Shown: positions 1 to 8,640 of the stretch, piece by piece
Position numbering within the stretch: the stretch's first letter is position 1
Layout: every line of letters starts with the position of its first letter
NCBI GenBank assembly: GCA_020683205.1
Contig: CP085689.1
Location: forward strand, 3,596,001-3,660,000
Source of the DNA: Lentisphaerae bacterium WC36
GTDB taxonomy: Bacteria; Verrucomicrobiota; Lentisphaeria; Victivallales; SZUA-371
Length of the DNA stretch: 64,000 bases
Direction: 5' to 3'
Position numbers and translations under genes: made by a program
Notes under the pieces: model-generated
Databases searched by the model: none
The model's input: only the letters and a program-made list of their open reading frames with translations
Told to the model about the DNA's origin: nothing

Positions 1-501
1 ACTGAACTGTTATTAAAAGCAATTGACAGATTTAGTAAAGAAGCTGATGAAGATAGTGGTATTCCGCCATATTTAGCTGGCGATGGCAATAGCAATGATA
101 ATGTTATGAATACTGTTGGTGGGCTTAGTATGATGGTTAATATTTCATCGAAGAGTATTCGCCGAGTGATTAGTAATATTGATCAAAAAGTGATTATCCC
201 ATTAATTACTACACTCTATAACTTAAATATGCTTGATGAAGAATGTCCAAACGATTTTAAAGGTGATTTAACAATTACGGCAACTGGAATTTATGGGGCA
301 TTAGTAAATGAACGAAACAACGAAGAACAAATTAAGCAGATCGTACAGTTGTTAGAAAATGATGATGTAAAAGCGTTAATTGATGACTCAGGCATTCGTC
401 AAATTGTAAAAAAATTGTGTGATTTAGCTGGTATTCCAAGTAATGTGTTAAAAATTAAAAAAGATAATGAGTACGAGGATGTTAAATCTAAATCCAAATG
501 A
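1..501 (+). CDS. Phage portal protein, C-terminal part (5' end outside window)
   Basis: The frame is open from base 1, so this is the end of a longer gene; the first internal ATG is at 106 but is not the start. The visible part carries a portal-like stretch: 'GIPPYLAGDGNSND', then 'GLSMMVNISSKSIRRVI' and 'NIDQKVI', matching the region of podovirus-type portal proteins where an aromatic-rich loop precedes a helix (residues about 20-65 of the fragment). Portals form the dodecameric ring at the capsid vertex through which DNA enters. The following genes (small protein, scaffold, capsid, adaptors) are in canonical head-module order and support the call. Similarity is judged by eye. Confidence 0.75.
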   Translation, partial: TELLLKAIDRFSKEADEDSGIPPYLAGDGNSNDNVMNTVGGLSMMVNISSKSIRRVISNIDQKVIIPLITTLYNLNMLDEECPNDFKGDLTITATGIYGALVNERNNEEQIKQIVQLLENDDVKALIDDSGIRQIVKKLCDLAGIPSNVLKIKKDNEYEDVKSKSK

Positions 502-703
502 AAAAATAGTCAAAAATTTACAGAAGATTGTAAAATTTGAAGAAGTACAAATAGTTAAAAATTGGCTCAATGATGAACTGAATTTATTGCGTGAGGAGGC
601 TGATAATCAAAGTAATTATCAAGCAATGCTAGTAGCGATGGGACATCGTCAGGCATTAAAAGAAATCATTAATATTTTGAGCAAAAATTTTTTTGAAAAT
701 TAA
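467..703 (+). CDS. Small phage protein, unknown function
   Basis: A 78-residue charged, mostly helical protein whose start overlaps the end of the portal gene by 35 bases, the tight packing typical of phage late operons. An alternative ATG lies at 479, with GAGG immediately before it. No recognisable domain; the segment 'MLVAMGHRQALKEIINIL' resembles short phage proteins found between portal and scaffold that carry a 'GxxxALxxII' helix. No function assigned. Confidence 0.6.
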   Translation: MSTRMLNLNPNEKIVKNLQKIVKFEEVQIVKNWLNDELNLLREEADNQSNYQAMLVAMGHRQALKEIINILSKNFFEN

Positions 704-730
704 TTATACAAAAGTATATAAAGGAAGATT

Positions 731-1807
731 ATGAAAAATTCAATCAATAAAAAAGATAAAGATATTTCGACAATGGAGAGACAACATTTAATTGCAGCGT
801 ATAAAACTTTACAAGGTAAGTACAATGCAGAGGTGCCACGCCTTCATAAAGAGATAAAAAGTGTAAAAATCGTTAACGAACAACTTCTAAAACAATTAGA
901 ATTGTTCAAAAAAAATGGCGTAAATACAGCTGCAGTAATTAATGAAAATAAGGTTGCGGCAGATTTTGACCACAAAAGTGATATCAAAACGAGTAAAGCG
1001 TCGACTGTTAATGCTAGTATAGAAGATTTATTAAACAAAGCAACTTCAAATTCAGAAACAATGAAAGTGCGGGAGGGGAGTGGTGAAGGTTTAACAATAA
1101 AAAATGACCTTCATCAAAGTTCTGAATTGTATGATAGTGCAGCTGAAATTGTTAGTGAAACTTTTAAATTGTCAGAAACAGCGCCAACGCAACCAGCAAA
1201 AGAAGTGGAGCCAGCATTGGATTCAAAGGTTATTTCGCGAAAAACAGCAGAGGTTGATACTCATGATTTAGCTGAACATGAACGGAAGGGAGAAAGTTCT
1301 GAAGTCAATGCTGATAACTCTAAAAATACTGCCGAGGAGACATTGGATATTAACGAAAAGAACACTCAACGAGAAAAGTTTTTAACTGATTTAGAGGAGA
1401 AATTTATGGGACTAAATTTGAAGACAGTTTCATCATATGTCGATTTACAGCACGATGAAAATTTTAAAAACTTTTTAAAACAAAATGATGGATTTTCTGA
1501 TCAAACTGTAGCAGATAGTTTAGAAAAAGCAATTGAAAACTTAAATATCAACAAGGTTTTGGATATTTGCCAGGCATTTTTTAACCAAAAATTACAGCTA
1601 AATAATTTGAAACCAATAAACAAAAAAATTATGCACACCCCTGCAACTAATAATCATAGCGTTTCAATTGCAAATTCACAAAACTATTCGCCAGCAGAAT
1701 TTAAAAAAGTTGCTGAGTCATTTATCAAAGGGCATATCACAATGCAACAATTTAATGGCTACAAACAGCAATTCGATCAGAATGCAGCCAAAAATTCAGC
1801 ACGCTAA
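731..1807 (+). CDS. Probable capsid scaffolding protein
   Basis: A 358-residue hydrophilic protein lying between portal and major capsid genes, where scaffolds sit. Residues about 10-65 look like a coiled coil ('LHKEIKSVKIVNEQLLKQL'); the middle (about 85-210) is a low-complexity Ser/Thr/Glu/Lys region with no hydrophobic core; a compact C-terminal segment 'YSPAEFKKVAESFIKGHITMQQF' resembles the basic helix-turn-helix by which scaffolds bind coat protein. Start is supported by AAGGAAG seven bases upstream. Role (directing procapsid assembly, then leaving) is inferred from position and composition. Confidence 0.6.
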   Translation: MKNSINKKDKDISTMERQHLIAAYKTLQGKYNAEVPRLHKEIKSVKIVNEQLLKQLELFKKNGVNTAAVINENKVAADFDHKSDIKTSKASTVNASIEDLLNKATSNSETMKVREGSGEGLTIKNDLHQSSELYDSAAEIVSETFKLSETAPTQPAKEVEPALDSKVISRKTAEVDTHDLAEHERKGESSEVNADNSKNTAEETLDINEKNTQREKFLTDLEEKFMGLNLKTVSSYVDLQHDENFKNFLKQNDGFSDQTVADSLEKAIENLNINKVLDICQAFFNQKLQLNNLKPINKKIMHTPATNNHSVSIANSQNYSPAEFKKVAESFIKGHITMQQFNGYKQQFDQNAAKNSAR

Positions 1808-1832
1808 GAGTTGAATTTTTCAACCAATTTGT

Positions 1833-1857
1833 ATTATTAAAAAATGTTTTTAATAAT
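1833..1857 (+). terminator. AT-rich stem-loop between scaffold and capsid genes
   Basis: A perfect 11-bp inverted repeat (ATTATTAAAAA, loop ATG, TTTTTAATAAT) just after the scaffold stop codon. It has no G-C pairs in the stem and no clean trailing T-run, so it may be a weak terminator, an RNA-processing site, or simply AT-rich sequence. Confidence 0.35.
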
Positions 1858-1908
1858 GCTATAAAATTAACAAAAATAAAATGAAAATAAATACATAGGA
1901 GAAAAATT

Positions 1909-2826
1909 ATGTTTCCAGTAACAGAAAGTGCAACGTCAAAATCAGGAATTTATACACCAACAGTTTGGTCAAATCAGTTATTAGCAATGTTCTACGCTTC
2001 AACTTGTTTAGGTGAAATTGCTAATACAGATTATCAAGGTGAAATCCAACGTTTTGGTGATAAAATTGTTATCAATGAATTACATAATATCACAATTCGT
2101 GATTATGTAAAAGGTCAAACTCCTCAAACGGATGAGCCTGCGACAGAAAAATTTGAATTAGATATAAATAAAGGAAAATATTTTCAATTTCCAGCCAACA
2201 GCGTTGACTTAGCGCAATCACAAATTGATTTCGTGAATAAATGGACTGCTGCGGCTGCTAGCGATATGAAAGTTGTAATCGAAAAGCAAATTTTTGAAGA
2301 TATTTATAGTTCTGCAGACGAAAATAACAAAGGAGCTACAGCTGGAGTCGCTTCAGCTCAGTATAATCTTGGTACAGCCGATGCACCTATTGAATTAACA
2401 AAAGAAAATATTGTTGATTTCCTTTTACATGTTGGTGCTGTCATGGATGAGCAAAATGTTCCAGATGAACAACGTAGCATTGTCTTACCATCGTGGGCGT
2501 GTGTTTTATTAAAAGGTTCTGATTTACGCAATGCTTCAATCACTGGAGATGATGCAAGCTTAATTCGCAATGGTAAAATTGGTATGATTGACCGCTTAAC
2601 AGTTTACAATTCAAACCTTCTAAAAGTTGAAGAAGTAAATAGTAAAAACGTTACTAATGCGTTTGCGTGTCACAAAAGTGCAGTAACATTTGCCAGCCAG
2701 TTAACAGAAACAGAAACAATCCCAAATCCAACTGATTTTGGTAAATTGGTTCGTGGTCTACAAGTTTATGGCTATAAAGTTGTAAAACCAGCAGGAATGG
2801 TTCACTGCTGTATTACAAAAGGTTAA
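1909..2826 (+). CDS. Major capsid protein (HK97-fold coat, P22/N4-like class)
   Basis: A 305-residue protein with the general layout of podovirus coat proteins: N-terminal 'FPVTESATSKSGIYTPTVWS', then 'GEIQRFGDKIVINEL' and 'FQFPANSVDLAQSQIDF' (E-loop/P-domain region, about residues 45-110), a central A-domain-like 'LLHVGAVMDEQNVPDEQRSIVLP', and a closing beta-rich 'LVRGLQVYGYKVVKPAGMV'. Start is backed by ATAGGAGAAAA upstream. It is followed at once by a strong intrinsic terminator, giving the coat gene its own transcript end. Identification rests on motif resemblance and gene order. Confidence 0.8.
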   Translation: MFPVTESATSKSGIYTPTVWSNQLLAMFYASTCLGEIANTDYQGEIQRFGDKIVINELHNITIRDYVKGQTPQTDEPATEKFELDINKGKYFQFPANSVDLAQSQIDFVNKWTAAAASDMKVVIEKQIFEDIYSSADENNKGATAGVASAQYNLGTADAPIELTKENIVDFLLHVGAVMDEQNVPDEQRSIVLPSWACVLLKGSDLRNASITGDDASLIRNGKIGMIDRLTVYNSNLLKVEEVNSKNVTNAFACHKSAVTFASQLTETETIPNPTDFGKLVRGLQVYGYKVVKPAGMVHCCITKG

Positions 2827-2854
2827 TTCTTAAAAGAATACCTTAAGGAAAATA

Positions 2855-2877
2855 GGGGGCATTTTGCCCCTTTTTTT
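2855..2877 (+). terminator. Intrinsic terminator after the capsid gene
   Basis: GGGGC, a 5-base loop ATTTT, then GCCCC and seven T residues: a compact GC stem with U-tract 29 bases after the capsid stop. The next start codon lies 22 bases beyond, so this hairpin sits inside the late operon and probably attenuates expression downstream of the coat gene. Confidence 0.75.
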
Positions 2878-2899
2878 AAACTTTAAAGGAGTTTTATTT

Positions 2900-3937
2900 A
2901 TGCTTTTATCTAACCTAATTACCGAGTGTCAGAAAAAATTTAATATCTGTAGTGAAAATGTACGTTTAAGTATTGCTGAGGTGCTTGCTTCTGTGAAAAC
3001 ATTATTGAATGATCCAGTCGTTAATTTGAGCAATCACTGGAGCGATGAAAATTTGATTAGTGCAATGAATAGTGCAGTTAGAGAAATTCGTCGTCGTCGT
3101 TATGATGCACGAACCGATATTTTTGGTAAATATTTAAACCTAAAAGAAATTAATACAACCAACTATAATAGTGATGATAAAATTGCAATAAATGGTGATT
3201 TTTTAGAAATAATTAGTTTTTATTGCTGTTATTTATTGTGTCTTAGCGAAGGTCATAGTAGTGAACGGCGTGAACAAGCAGAAAAGTTTCTGACTCAGTT
3301 TAGCAGTGCTGTTAACGATGTACCTTTGTATGTTGGGATGAATCGTTTTGCTGCTTGGGCAAACAGTGCTGTGCGTGAAATTCGTCGTCGATATCCAGAT
3401 TCATTAATTGATGATCATGGGCGCTTTATTGTCTTTGAAGAAATTCCATCGACAGGCAATTATGCGTACATTCATATCGAAGAAAATGATAGTGGTGATG
3501 TTGTCAATAATAATGGAATTATCAATCCAGAAAATATTTTAAATTGGAATAAGGTAGAAACTTCGAAATTGTATTTTAAAGTTATCGAAGCAGTTGATGA
3601 TGCTGAATTTACAATTGGTATTTTTGATAATGAAAATGATAATACACTGAATAATGCGATGAGCATTGTTAATGTTACTGATTATCAAAAAAACAAACTT
3701 TTTGAAATTCAGGCACAAAATGATAATGCTGTTCATGGGGAAATTAAGTTTTACTGCGCGCCAACATTATTATCTAAGTGGCATCTTGAAACTTATGAAA
3801 AAGAGCTTTTAGTTGCAGATAATAGCTATTTTGATGCCATCGTAAATTATATGCTTTATGCTGCAAGTTTGGAGCTAAATGATCAAGATTTGGCAAACTT
3901 CTATTTAAATTTGTTTAATCAAAAAACGGGGGAATAA
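2900..3937 (+). CDS. Phage head-tail adaptor-like protein with internal duplication
   Basis: A 345-residue protein. ATG 2900 is chosen because AAAGGAG lies 8 bases upstream; the longer frame begins at a TTG inside the terminator. Residues about 45-75 ('NHWSDENLISAMNSAVREI...RRR') resemble the 'W-[ST]-D-x-[EQ]-L-x-x-x-[LM]-N-x-A' signature of phage adaptor proteins that attach under the portal. The block 'NSAVREIRRR' plus following residues 'DxxGKYLNLKEI' recurs about 98 residues later as 'NSAVREIRRR...DDHGRFIVFEEI', a partial tandem duplication. A second part (about 210-345) is beta-rich and unrecognised. Function inferred from position and the signature. Confidence 0.55.
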   Translation: MLLSNLITECQKKFNICSENVRLSIAEVLASVKTLLNDPVVNLSNHWSDENLISAMNSAVREIRRRRYDARTDIFGKYLNLKEINTTNYNSDDKIAINGDFLEIISFYCCYLLCLSEGHSSERREQAEKFLTQFSSAVNDVPLYVGMNRFAAWANSAVREIRRRYPDSLIDDHGRFIVFEEIPSTGNYAYIHIEENDSGDVVNNNGIINPENILNWNKVETSKLYFKVIEAVDDAEFTIGIFDNENDNTLNNAMSIVNVTDYQKNKLFEIQAQNDNAVHGEIKFYCAPTLLSKWHLETYEKELLVADNSYFDAIVNYMLYAASLELNDQDLANFYLNLFNQKTGE

Positions 3938-3940
3938 AAG

Positions 3941-4531
3941 ATGAATTCATATACAGATTTAATTGGTCAAGTGATTTTTGACATGCCTGAATGTACAAAA
4001 AATAGCGCTCTTTTGGCATTGCGTCAAGCTGGACGTGCTTTTTGTAAGGAAACTAATGTATGGACTGAAAATTTAAAAACTACTACAAACTTTGATATTG
4101 AAAAGCTAGAATATGATATTGATGCGGTTGGCGAAAGTTTTATTCAGCATATTACAGCCTTACAAATTAACAATGAAGATGTTCCTAAAAAATATTTTCA
4201 ATTAACTGATGATTGGAGTTTTGAGTTTTCAGATGACTTTGCAACAGAAAATAGTCATTATGATGGTGAAGAAATTACTGTGCAAGTTGTTGTTAGACCG
4301 CGTTTTGATGCCAGTATTTTGTCTCATAATTTTTTAGAACGTTATGCCGATCCAATTATTGCTAAAGCACGTAGTATTTTATTAATGCAAAACACGAAAC
4401 CATTCTTCAATAGTGAATTAGCGAAAGAACAACAAAATATTTATAATGATTACGTTCAATCGTGCTGTTTAAGTGTTTGCTCTGAAGATGCGGATGAAAT
4501 GCGTGTTCAACAGTTTGGTAACTGTTGGTAA
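3941..4531 (+). CDS. Phage head-closure / tail tubular-like protein
   Basis: A 196-residue protein preceded by GGGGG with optimal spacing and separated from the adaptor stop by only three bases. The N-terminus 'DLIGQVIFDMPECTKNSALLALRQAGRAFCKETNVWTE' follows the podovirus pattern 'hxPxxPxxxxxxALRxAxxxFCxxTxxW' seen in small head-tail joining proteins. The remainder is alpha/beta with 'VVVRPRFDASILSHNFLERYADPII', also typical of this class. It probably lies between portal adaptor and tail hub; function is inferred from family pattern and gene order. Confidence 0.6.
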   Translation: MNSYTDLIGQVIFDMPECTKNSALLALRQAGRAFCKETNVWTENLKTTTNFDIEKLEYDIDAVGESFIQHITALQINNEDVPKKYFQLTDDWSFEFSDDFATENSHYDGEEITVQVVVRPRFDASILSHNFLERYADPIIAKARSILLMQNTKPFFNSELAKEQQNIYNDYVQSCCLSVCSEDADEMRVQQFGNCW

Positions 4532-4551
4532 TTCTGAAGGAGAACAGGAGT

Positions 4552-6579
4552 ATGAGTAACATAAAAATAGATAATTTTACTTCTAGTAATAGTCGTAAAG
4601 ATGCACGTAAATTAGCCAATGAGTGTGCCGTTTACTTAAAAAATTGCAACTTGGTTCAGAGTTATCTTGAGCCGTTTTCTAATCTCAAGCTTATTGATTC
4701 ACACAACTTAGATAACGTTAAAACGATTTATCGTTACTATCCAGACGTAAGTGATTCAGAATATAGTGAATTATTAATTTATAATAAAGCAACTAGCATT
4801 GTTCAGACGCCAAAAATTTTTGATAATTTTAAGCGTTTTTACTACACCAATGAAGATTCTAATGTTTTAATGCAGCGGACAAATGAAGCTATTAGTACAG
4901 TATCTTTGCCAGCTCCTAGTGGTGTAAACTATCAAGAGATTCGCCCTGGCATTTCTAAAAGTATGTTGACTGCCAAAGCTTACTTGGGAACATTTGGTGA
5001 TAGTTACTATGATAATTTAACTGTAAAATCGTTATCAAGAAATGGTGATATTTATACAGCAGTGCTTGGTTTCGATGGTTTTTCAGTATTGTGTAGCGGT
5101 AATTTAATTAAGTTTGATGAAATTCCAATTAGAATCCATATTGCTGGACTTGGTTATTTACCAATTATTTATGATGATAAAGGTAATAGTGACATTCGAT
5201 ATAATATTGTGGGGTATAACAATGAAGTTTGTGCGGAAATTTACTTAAAAGATGTGATTTATGGGGAGAAAGATACATCTTGGTATCACAATCCAACTAA
5301 TAATGTTGTTTATTATCCTCATGATATTACCGCTGTTTTTAAAATAGAATATGGTGAAACTGAAGATATTATTACTAATTATTGCCAAACGTTTGTCAAT
5401 AAATATGGAGATGAGGGACCGCGAAGCGAGTTTTCGGGCGCAATTCTTCATAAATTTGGTAGCAAAATTAAGATTACTAACTTGAATATTCCAGAATCGC
5501 ACGTCGATGTAATTTCTAAAAGAAGAATTTATCGTAGTGATAAAACTTGTCAAAATGAAGATTTGAAACTAATTGCCGAACTTGATCCGTCAGTAACTTC
5601 TTTTACAGATTATGATCATGAGCTAGATGAACAGTTCACTGTCGCACTTAACGAGAATTCAAATCCTCCCGAAAATATTCAAGGAATTACGCCAGCACCA
5701 AATGGTATGATTGCAGGTTTTGTTGATAATAAAGTTTATGTGACAAGAGCTCATGCAGCTTTGGCATGGTCAGATAAATACAAAATTGAACTAGGTCATC
5801 GAATTATTGCCTTAAGAGCAATCAAAGAATCATTATTAGCGATTACTGATGGGGCTGTTTACGCAATTGATTATAGTGATTTGGAGGAGATAAAAATCAC
5901 AAACTTAAATTGTTATGAACAATGTGTTAATGCTGAAAGTGTTGTTGCTAATCAAGAAAAGGTTTACTATGTTTCTAAAAGTGGCATTATTGCGGTTAGT
6001 GCAAGTGGTTATGAAAATCTTACACAAGATATAGTTGATAAACACGAATGGCAAGAATTTCTCCTTAATATAAATAATACGCCAGCAGAAATTCATTGTT
6101 TTATTCATGATGGTAATTTATTTATAGGTAAACGAGATAGTGATAGAACTAAACTTTTTAACTTAGAAAAAAAATATTTACTAGAGTTGACGTTTGGAGT
6201 TGATGCATTCTGCTATGATTCATATGCAGATAAATTATTAATTGCTAAGGGTAGTGATATTTATGAATGGAATGATGAATCATCTCCGCTTGAATATTGT
6301 TTTAAAACCAAAAAATTTACTTATCAAGATCCAGTAACATGGTCGTGGTTAAAAGTTACTTTTGGTGGAGATGAACCACAAAATAGCACTGCTGAAATTA
6401 AGTTATATACTGATGAAGCAATTCAAATTGATGAGCCGATTTTAAGCTTTAATGTTGCAGGCAATCGTCCGTTTCGTTTACCGTTAATCAAAGAGGGTTA
6501 TGACTGGCAATTTGAAATTATTTCTACGGATGTTGTTTTAGATTTTAGTTTAGCAAACAGTTATGATGAATTGATTTAA
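4552..6579 (+). CDS. Large phage tail-hub / beta-propeller-like protein
   Basis: A 675-residue protein; ATG 4552 follows ACAGGAG directly, preferred over an in-frame TTG at 4525 inside the previous gene. Beta-rich with podovirus tail-protein motifs: 'TFVNKYGDEGPRSEFS' (about residue 287), an 'RIYRSDKTCQ' strand, 'SFTDYDHELDEQ', then 'PPENIQGITPAPNGMIAGFVDNKVYVT' and 'GAVYAID', which match the class of large tail/nozzle proteins having a propeller-like core. It closes the module and is followed by a strong terminator. No enzymatic motif seen. Confidence 0.6.
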   Translation: MSNIKIDNFTSSNSRKDARKLANECAVYLKNCNLVQSYLEPFSNLKLIDSHNLDNVKTIYRYYPDVSDSEYSELLIYNKATSIVQTPKIFDNFKRFYYTNEDSNVLMQRTNEAISTVSLPAPSGVNYQEIRPGISKSMLTAKAYLGTFGDSYYDNLTVKSLSRNGDIYTAVLGFDGFSVLCSGNLIKFDEIPIRIHIAGLGYLPIIYDDKGNSDIRYNIVGYNNEVCAEIYLKDVIYGEKDTSWYHNPTNNVVYYPHDITAVFKIEYGETEDIITNYCQTFVNKYGDEGPRSEFSGAILHKFGSKIKITNLNIPESHVDVISKRRIYRSDKTCQNEDLKLIAELDPSVTSFTDYDHELDEQFTVALNENSNPPENIQGITPAPNGMIAGFVDNKVYVTRAHAALAWSDKYKIELGHRIIALRAIKESLLAITDGAVYAIDYSDLEEIKITNLNCYEQCVNAESVVANQEKVYYVSKSGIIAVSASGYENLTQDIVDKHEWQEFLLNINNTPAEIHCFIHDGNLFIGKRDSDRTKLFNLEKKYLLELTFGVDAFCYDSYADKLLIAKGSDIYEWNDESSPLEYCFKTKKFTYQDPVTWSWLKVTFGGDEPQNSTAEIKLYTDEAIQIDEPILSFNVAGNRPFRLPLIKEGYDWQFEIISTDVVLDFSLANSYDELI

Positions 6580-6640
6580 TTAGAGCCATTATTAAGCTAT
6601 AAACCATAAATATATATGCTTCATAGCTTATCTAAGTTAA

Positions 6641-6680
6641 TAGTCGTTTTTGAAAATATTTTTCATAAACGGCTGTTTTT
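6641..6680 (+). terminator. Intrinsic terminator closing the left phage module
   Basis: A 15-bp near-perfect inverted repeat (AGTCGTTTTTGAAAA / TTTTCATAAACGGCT, one G-T wobble and one mismatch) followed by six T residues, about 60 bases after the tail-hub stop. It marks the probable end of the late operon. Confidence 0.75.
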
Positions 6681-6756
6681 TATTTGTAATTGCCAGAGCG
6701 TGAGTTTATGTTAGTCTTATAGATGCAGTTTAAACTAATATAAGGAGAGTAAGGCC

Positions 6757-7407
6757 ATGTTAAGAATTTTAGCACTTTTATCAGCAGTAATTTTATTAGC
6801 AACAGGTTGTATGACTTCAAACTCGGACCAAAAAATTGTCCAAGGCTTTGTTTACGTTGAAACAATAAAGAAAAAGGTAGAGACAAGTCCCGACGTTGCG
6901 ACTATTAATCTTTTAAATCCAGATCCATCGGAACGCCAGCCTAAAGAAAAAGTAGGTAAACCTTCAGAAAACTTTTTAAAAGAATCGCAAGAATTACAAA
7001 ATCAAGCTAAAGAAAAAGTAGAAATAGAAAAAATAAAAGAGTATTACATTTCGCACTTCTTAATAGTTGAAACTGATAAATATGGCAAACATAATATAAT
7101 AATGAACCCAAAAATATTAACAAAACCAGGTCGGATAGGACAACTTAGAATGGGTTATGATTCTCAAATTGAAGATATGAAAGATAATCGATATTTTCAT
7201 CAGAAGATTTTAAATATCCAAATGAATCTTTTAAGTCGCGAGCTAATTCTTTGTGATGTTGCATATGGAAATGGAAATAGACTTTTTTTTCATAAAGGTA
7301 ATATTGAAGTTGGAAAAGTTGTTAAACTTTTTCAATCAGTGCCAGAATCAATGCACCATCTTGAGCTTTCTGAAAAAAGTAAATTCGTTATCGATAACTT
7401 AAAATAG
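6757..7407 (+). CDS. Predicted lipoprotein, unknown function
   Basis: A 216-residue protein with a textbook lipoprotein signal: short N-region, hydrophobic 'ILALLSAVILLATGC', lipobox L-A-T-G-C with lipidated Cys18. The mature part is hydrophilic with a Lys/Glu-rich stretch (about 75-95) that may be coiled coil, then a mixed alpha/beta domain. RBS AAGGAGAG lies ten bases upstream. It follows the phage terminator, so it could be a phage lysogenic-conversion gene or the first chromosomal gene; codon use does not settle this. No family recognised. Confidence 0.7.
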   Translation: MLRILALLSAVILLATGCMTSNSDQKIVQGFVYVETIKKKVETSPDVATINLLNPDPSERQPKEKVGKPSENFLKESQELQNQAKEKVEIEKIKEYYISHFLIVETDKYGKHNIIMNPKILTKPGRIGQLRMGYDSQIEDMKDNRYFHQKILNIQMNLLSRELILCDVAYGNGNRLFFHKGNIEVGKVVKLFQSVPESMHHLELSEKSKFVIDNLK

Positions 7408-7493
7408 ATTTTTTTATAATATCTGTAACCTCTCAGAACTGTTTAAGTAATTACGAATATAACATTAAAATAACTAAATTGAGAGGTAAAATT

Positions 7494-8147
7494 ATGATAA
7501 AAATGGTAGCCTTTGACCTTGATGGCACAATTGCTGAAACTATTCCAATGTGTATTGAGGTCTTTAAAAGAGCGGTATTGCCTTACACTCAACGTATGCT
7601 TTCAAAAGAAGAAGTTGTTAATACTTTTGGACTAAATGAAGAAGGTATGATTAATAAAGTTGTTACTGATCATATTAGTGCACAAGACGCTTTAAAAAAT
7701 TACCATAATCTTTATGCTCAAATGCACCACCTTTGTGAAAAACCATTTCCTTATATTAGACAATTATTTGATAATTTAAAGCAAAAAGATATCATATTAG
7801 CTATGGTCACTGGAAAGGGGGCAGAAAGTTGTGAAATTTCATTGCAAAAGTTTGATTTAAAACACTATTTTGTTACAGTCAAGACAGGTTCAAAACACTG
7901 TACAAATAAAGCTGTTTCATTAGCCGAATTATTGCTCAAATATCAACTAAAACCGAATGAAATAATTTATGTCGGTGATACGGTATCTGATGTTCATGCC
8001 TGTAATGAAGTTGGTATTAAGTGTCTTTCAGTTGCATGGGCAGAATCCGCAATAGTTGAGGATTTGCGTGCGATAAATCCCGACCATGTCTACGAAACTG
8101 TTCAATTAGCTGAAGAATATATTTTTAGCTTGATTAATGAAAAATAA
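7494..8147 (+). CDS. HAD-superfamily phosphatase (phosphoglycolate phosphatase-like)
   Basis: A 217-residue HAD hydrolase. All four motifs are visible: motif I 'DLDGT' (Asp nucleophile at residue 8), motif II 'MVTGKG', motif III Lys in the 'CTNKAVS' segment, motif IV 'GDTVSD'. A helical cap between residues about 17 and 90 places it in subfamily IA, the Gph/PpaX-like group that dephosphorylates small phosphate esters. ATG 7494 is chosen since GAGAGG precedes it; the longer frame starts with a TTG. Exact substrate cannot be read from the sequence. Confidence 0.8.
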   Translation: MIKMVAFDLDGTIAETIPMCIEVFKRAVLPYTQRMLSKEEVVNTFGLNEEGMINKVVTDHISAQDALKNYHNLYAQMHHLCEKPFPYIRQLFDNLKQKDIILAMVTGKGAESCEISLQKFDLKHYFVTVKTGSKHCTNKAVSLAELLLKYQLKPNEIIYVGDTVSDVHACNEVGIKCLSVAWAESAIVEDLRAINPDHVYETVQLAEEYIFSLINEK

Positions 8148-8181
8148 GTTTAGTGTAAATTAACAATTTTTATGGAGAATC

Positions 8182-8541
8182 ATGTATAATTTATACAAAA
8201 GAAACTATTGGAGTTGCTTTTATAGTTTTATTGGCTTGATGCTGTCAATTATATTACTTAATGGTATCGTTGACCCTCCATTCAATGCCTCTAGAAAAGG
8301 GGTTGTTGTATTAATTTTATTTGTTTTAATGATGGTTTTTGACTATGAAATTGGCAATTGTTATTGCAAAAAAATGAACCTTTATAGTAGCTTTTCGTTA
8401 ATAGTATTGGGAGGAATTTTTTTATTATTTTACAATCCGATATGCTTAATGCCATTCGTTTTACTTAATTATGGCCCAAATTTATTATATTTATACATTA
8501 TACCGCTACCGCTATTTTTTGTTGATAGAGAAACGGTTTGA
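8182..8541 (+). CDS. Small multi-pass membrane protein, unknown
   Basis: A 119-residue hydrophobic protein with about four predicted membrane segments (roughly 14-30, 40-54, 70-84, 92-114) and a TATGGAGAA RBS. No family recognised. It lies in a short gap after the HAD gene and before convergent minus-strand genes; an AT palindrome (8583-8598, AAGGTTTTAAAACCTT) follows the stop and may end transcription. Confidence 0.55.
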   Translation: MYNLYKRNYWSCFYSFIGLMLSIILLNGIVDPPFNASRKGVVVLILFVLMMVFDYEIGNCYCKKMNLYSSFSLIVLGGIFLLFYNPICLMPFVLLNYGPNLLYLYIIPLPLFFVDRETV

Positions 8542-8640
8542 AAAATATTTTTTCTCTGCAACTGAATTTTTTAATGTTATAAAAGGTTTTAAAACCTTAA
8601 ACACCTTTTTCTTGAAATTAGGTAATATTATTGTCATAAC

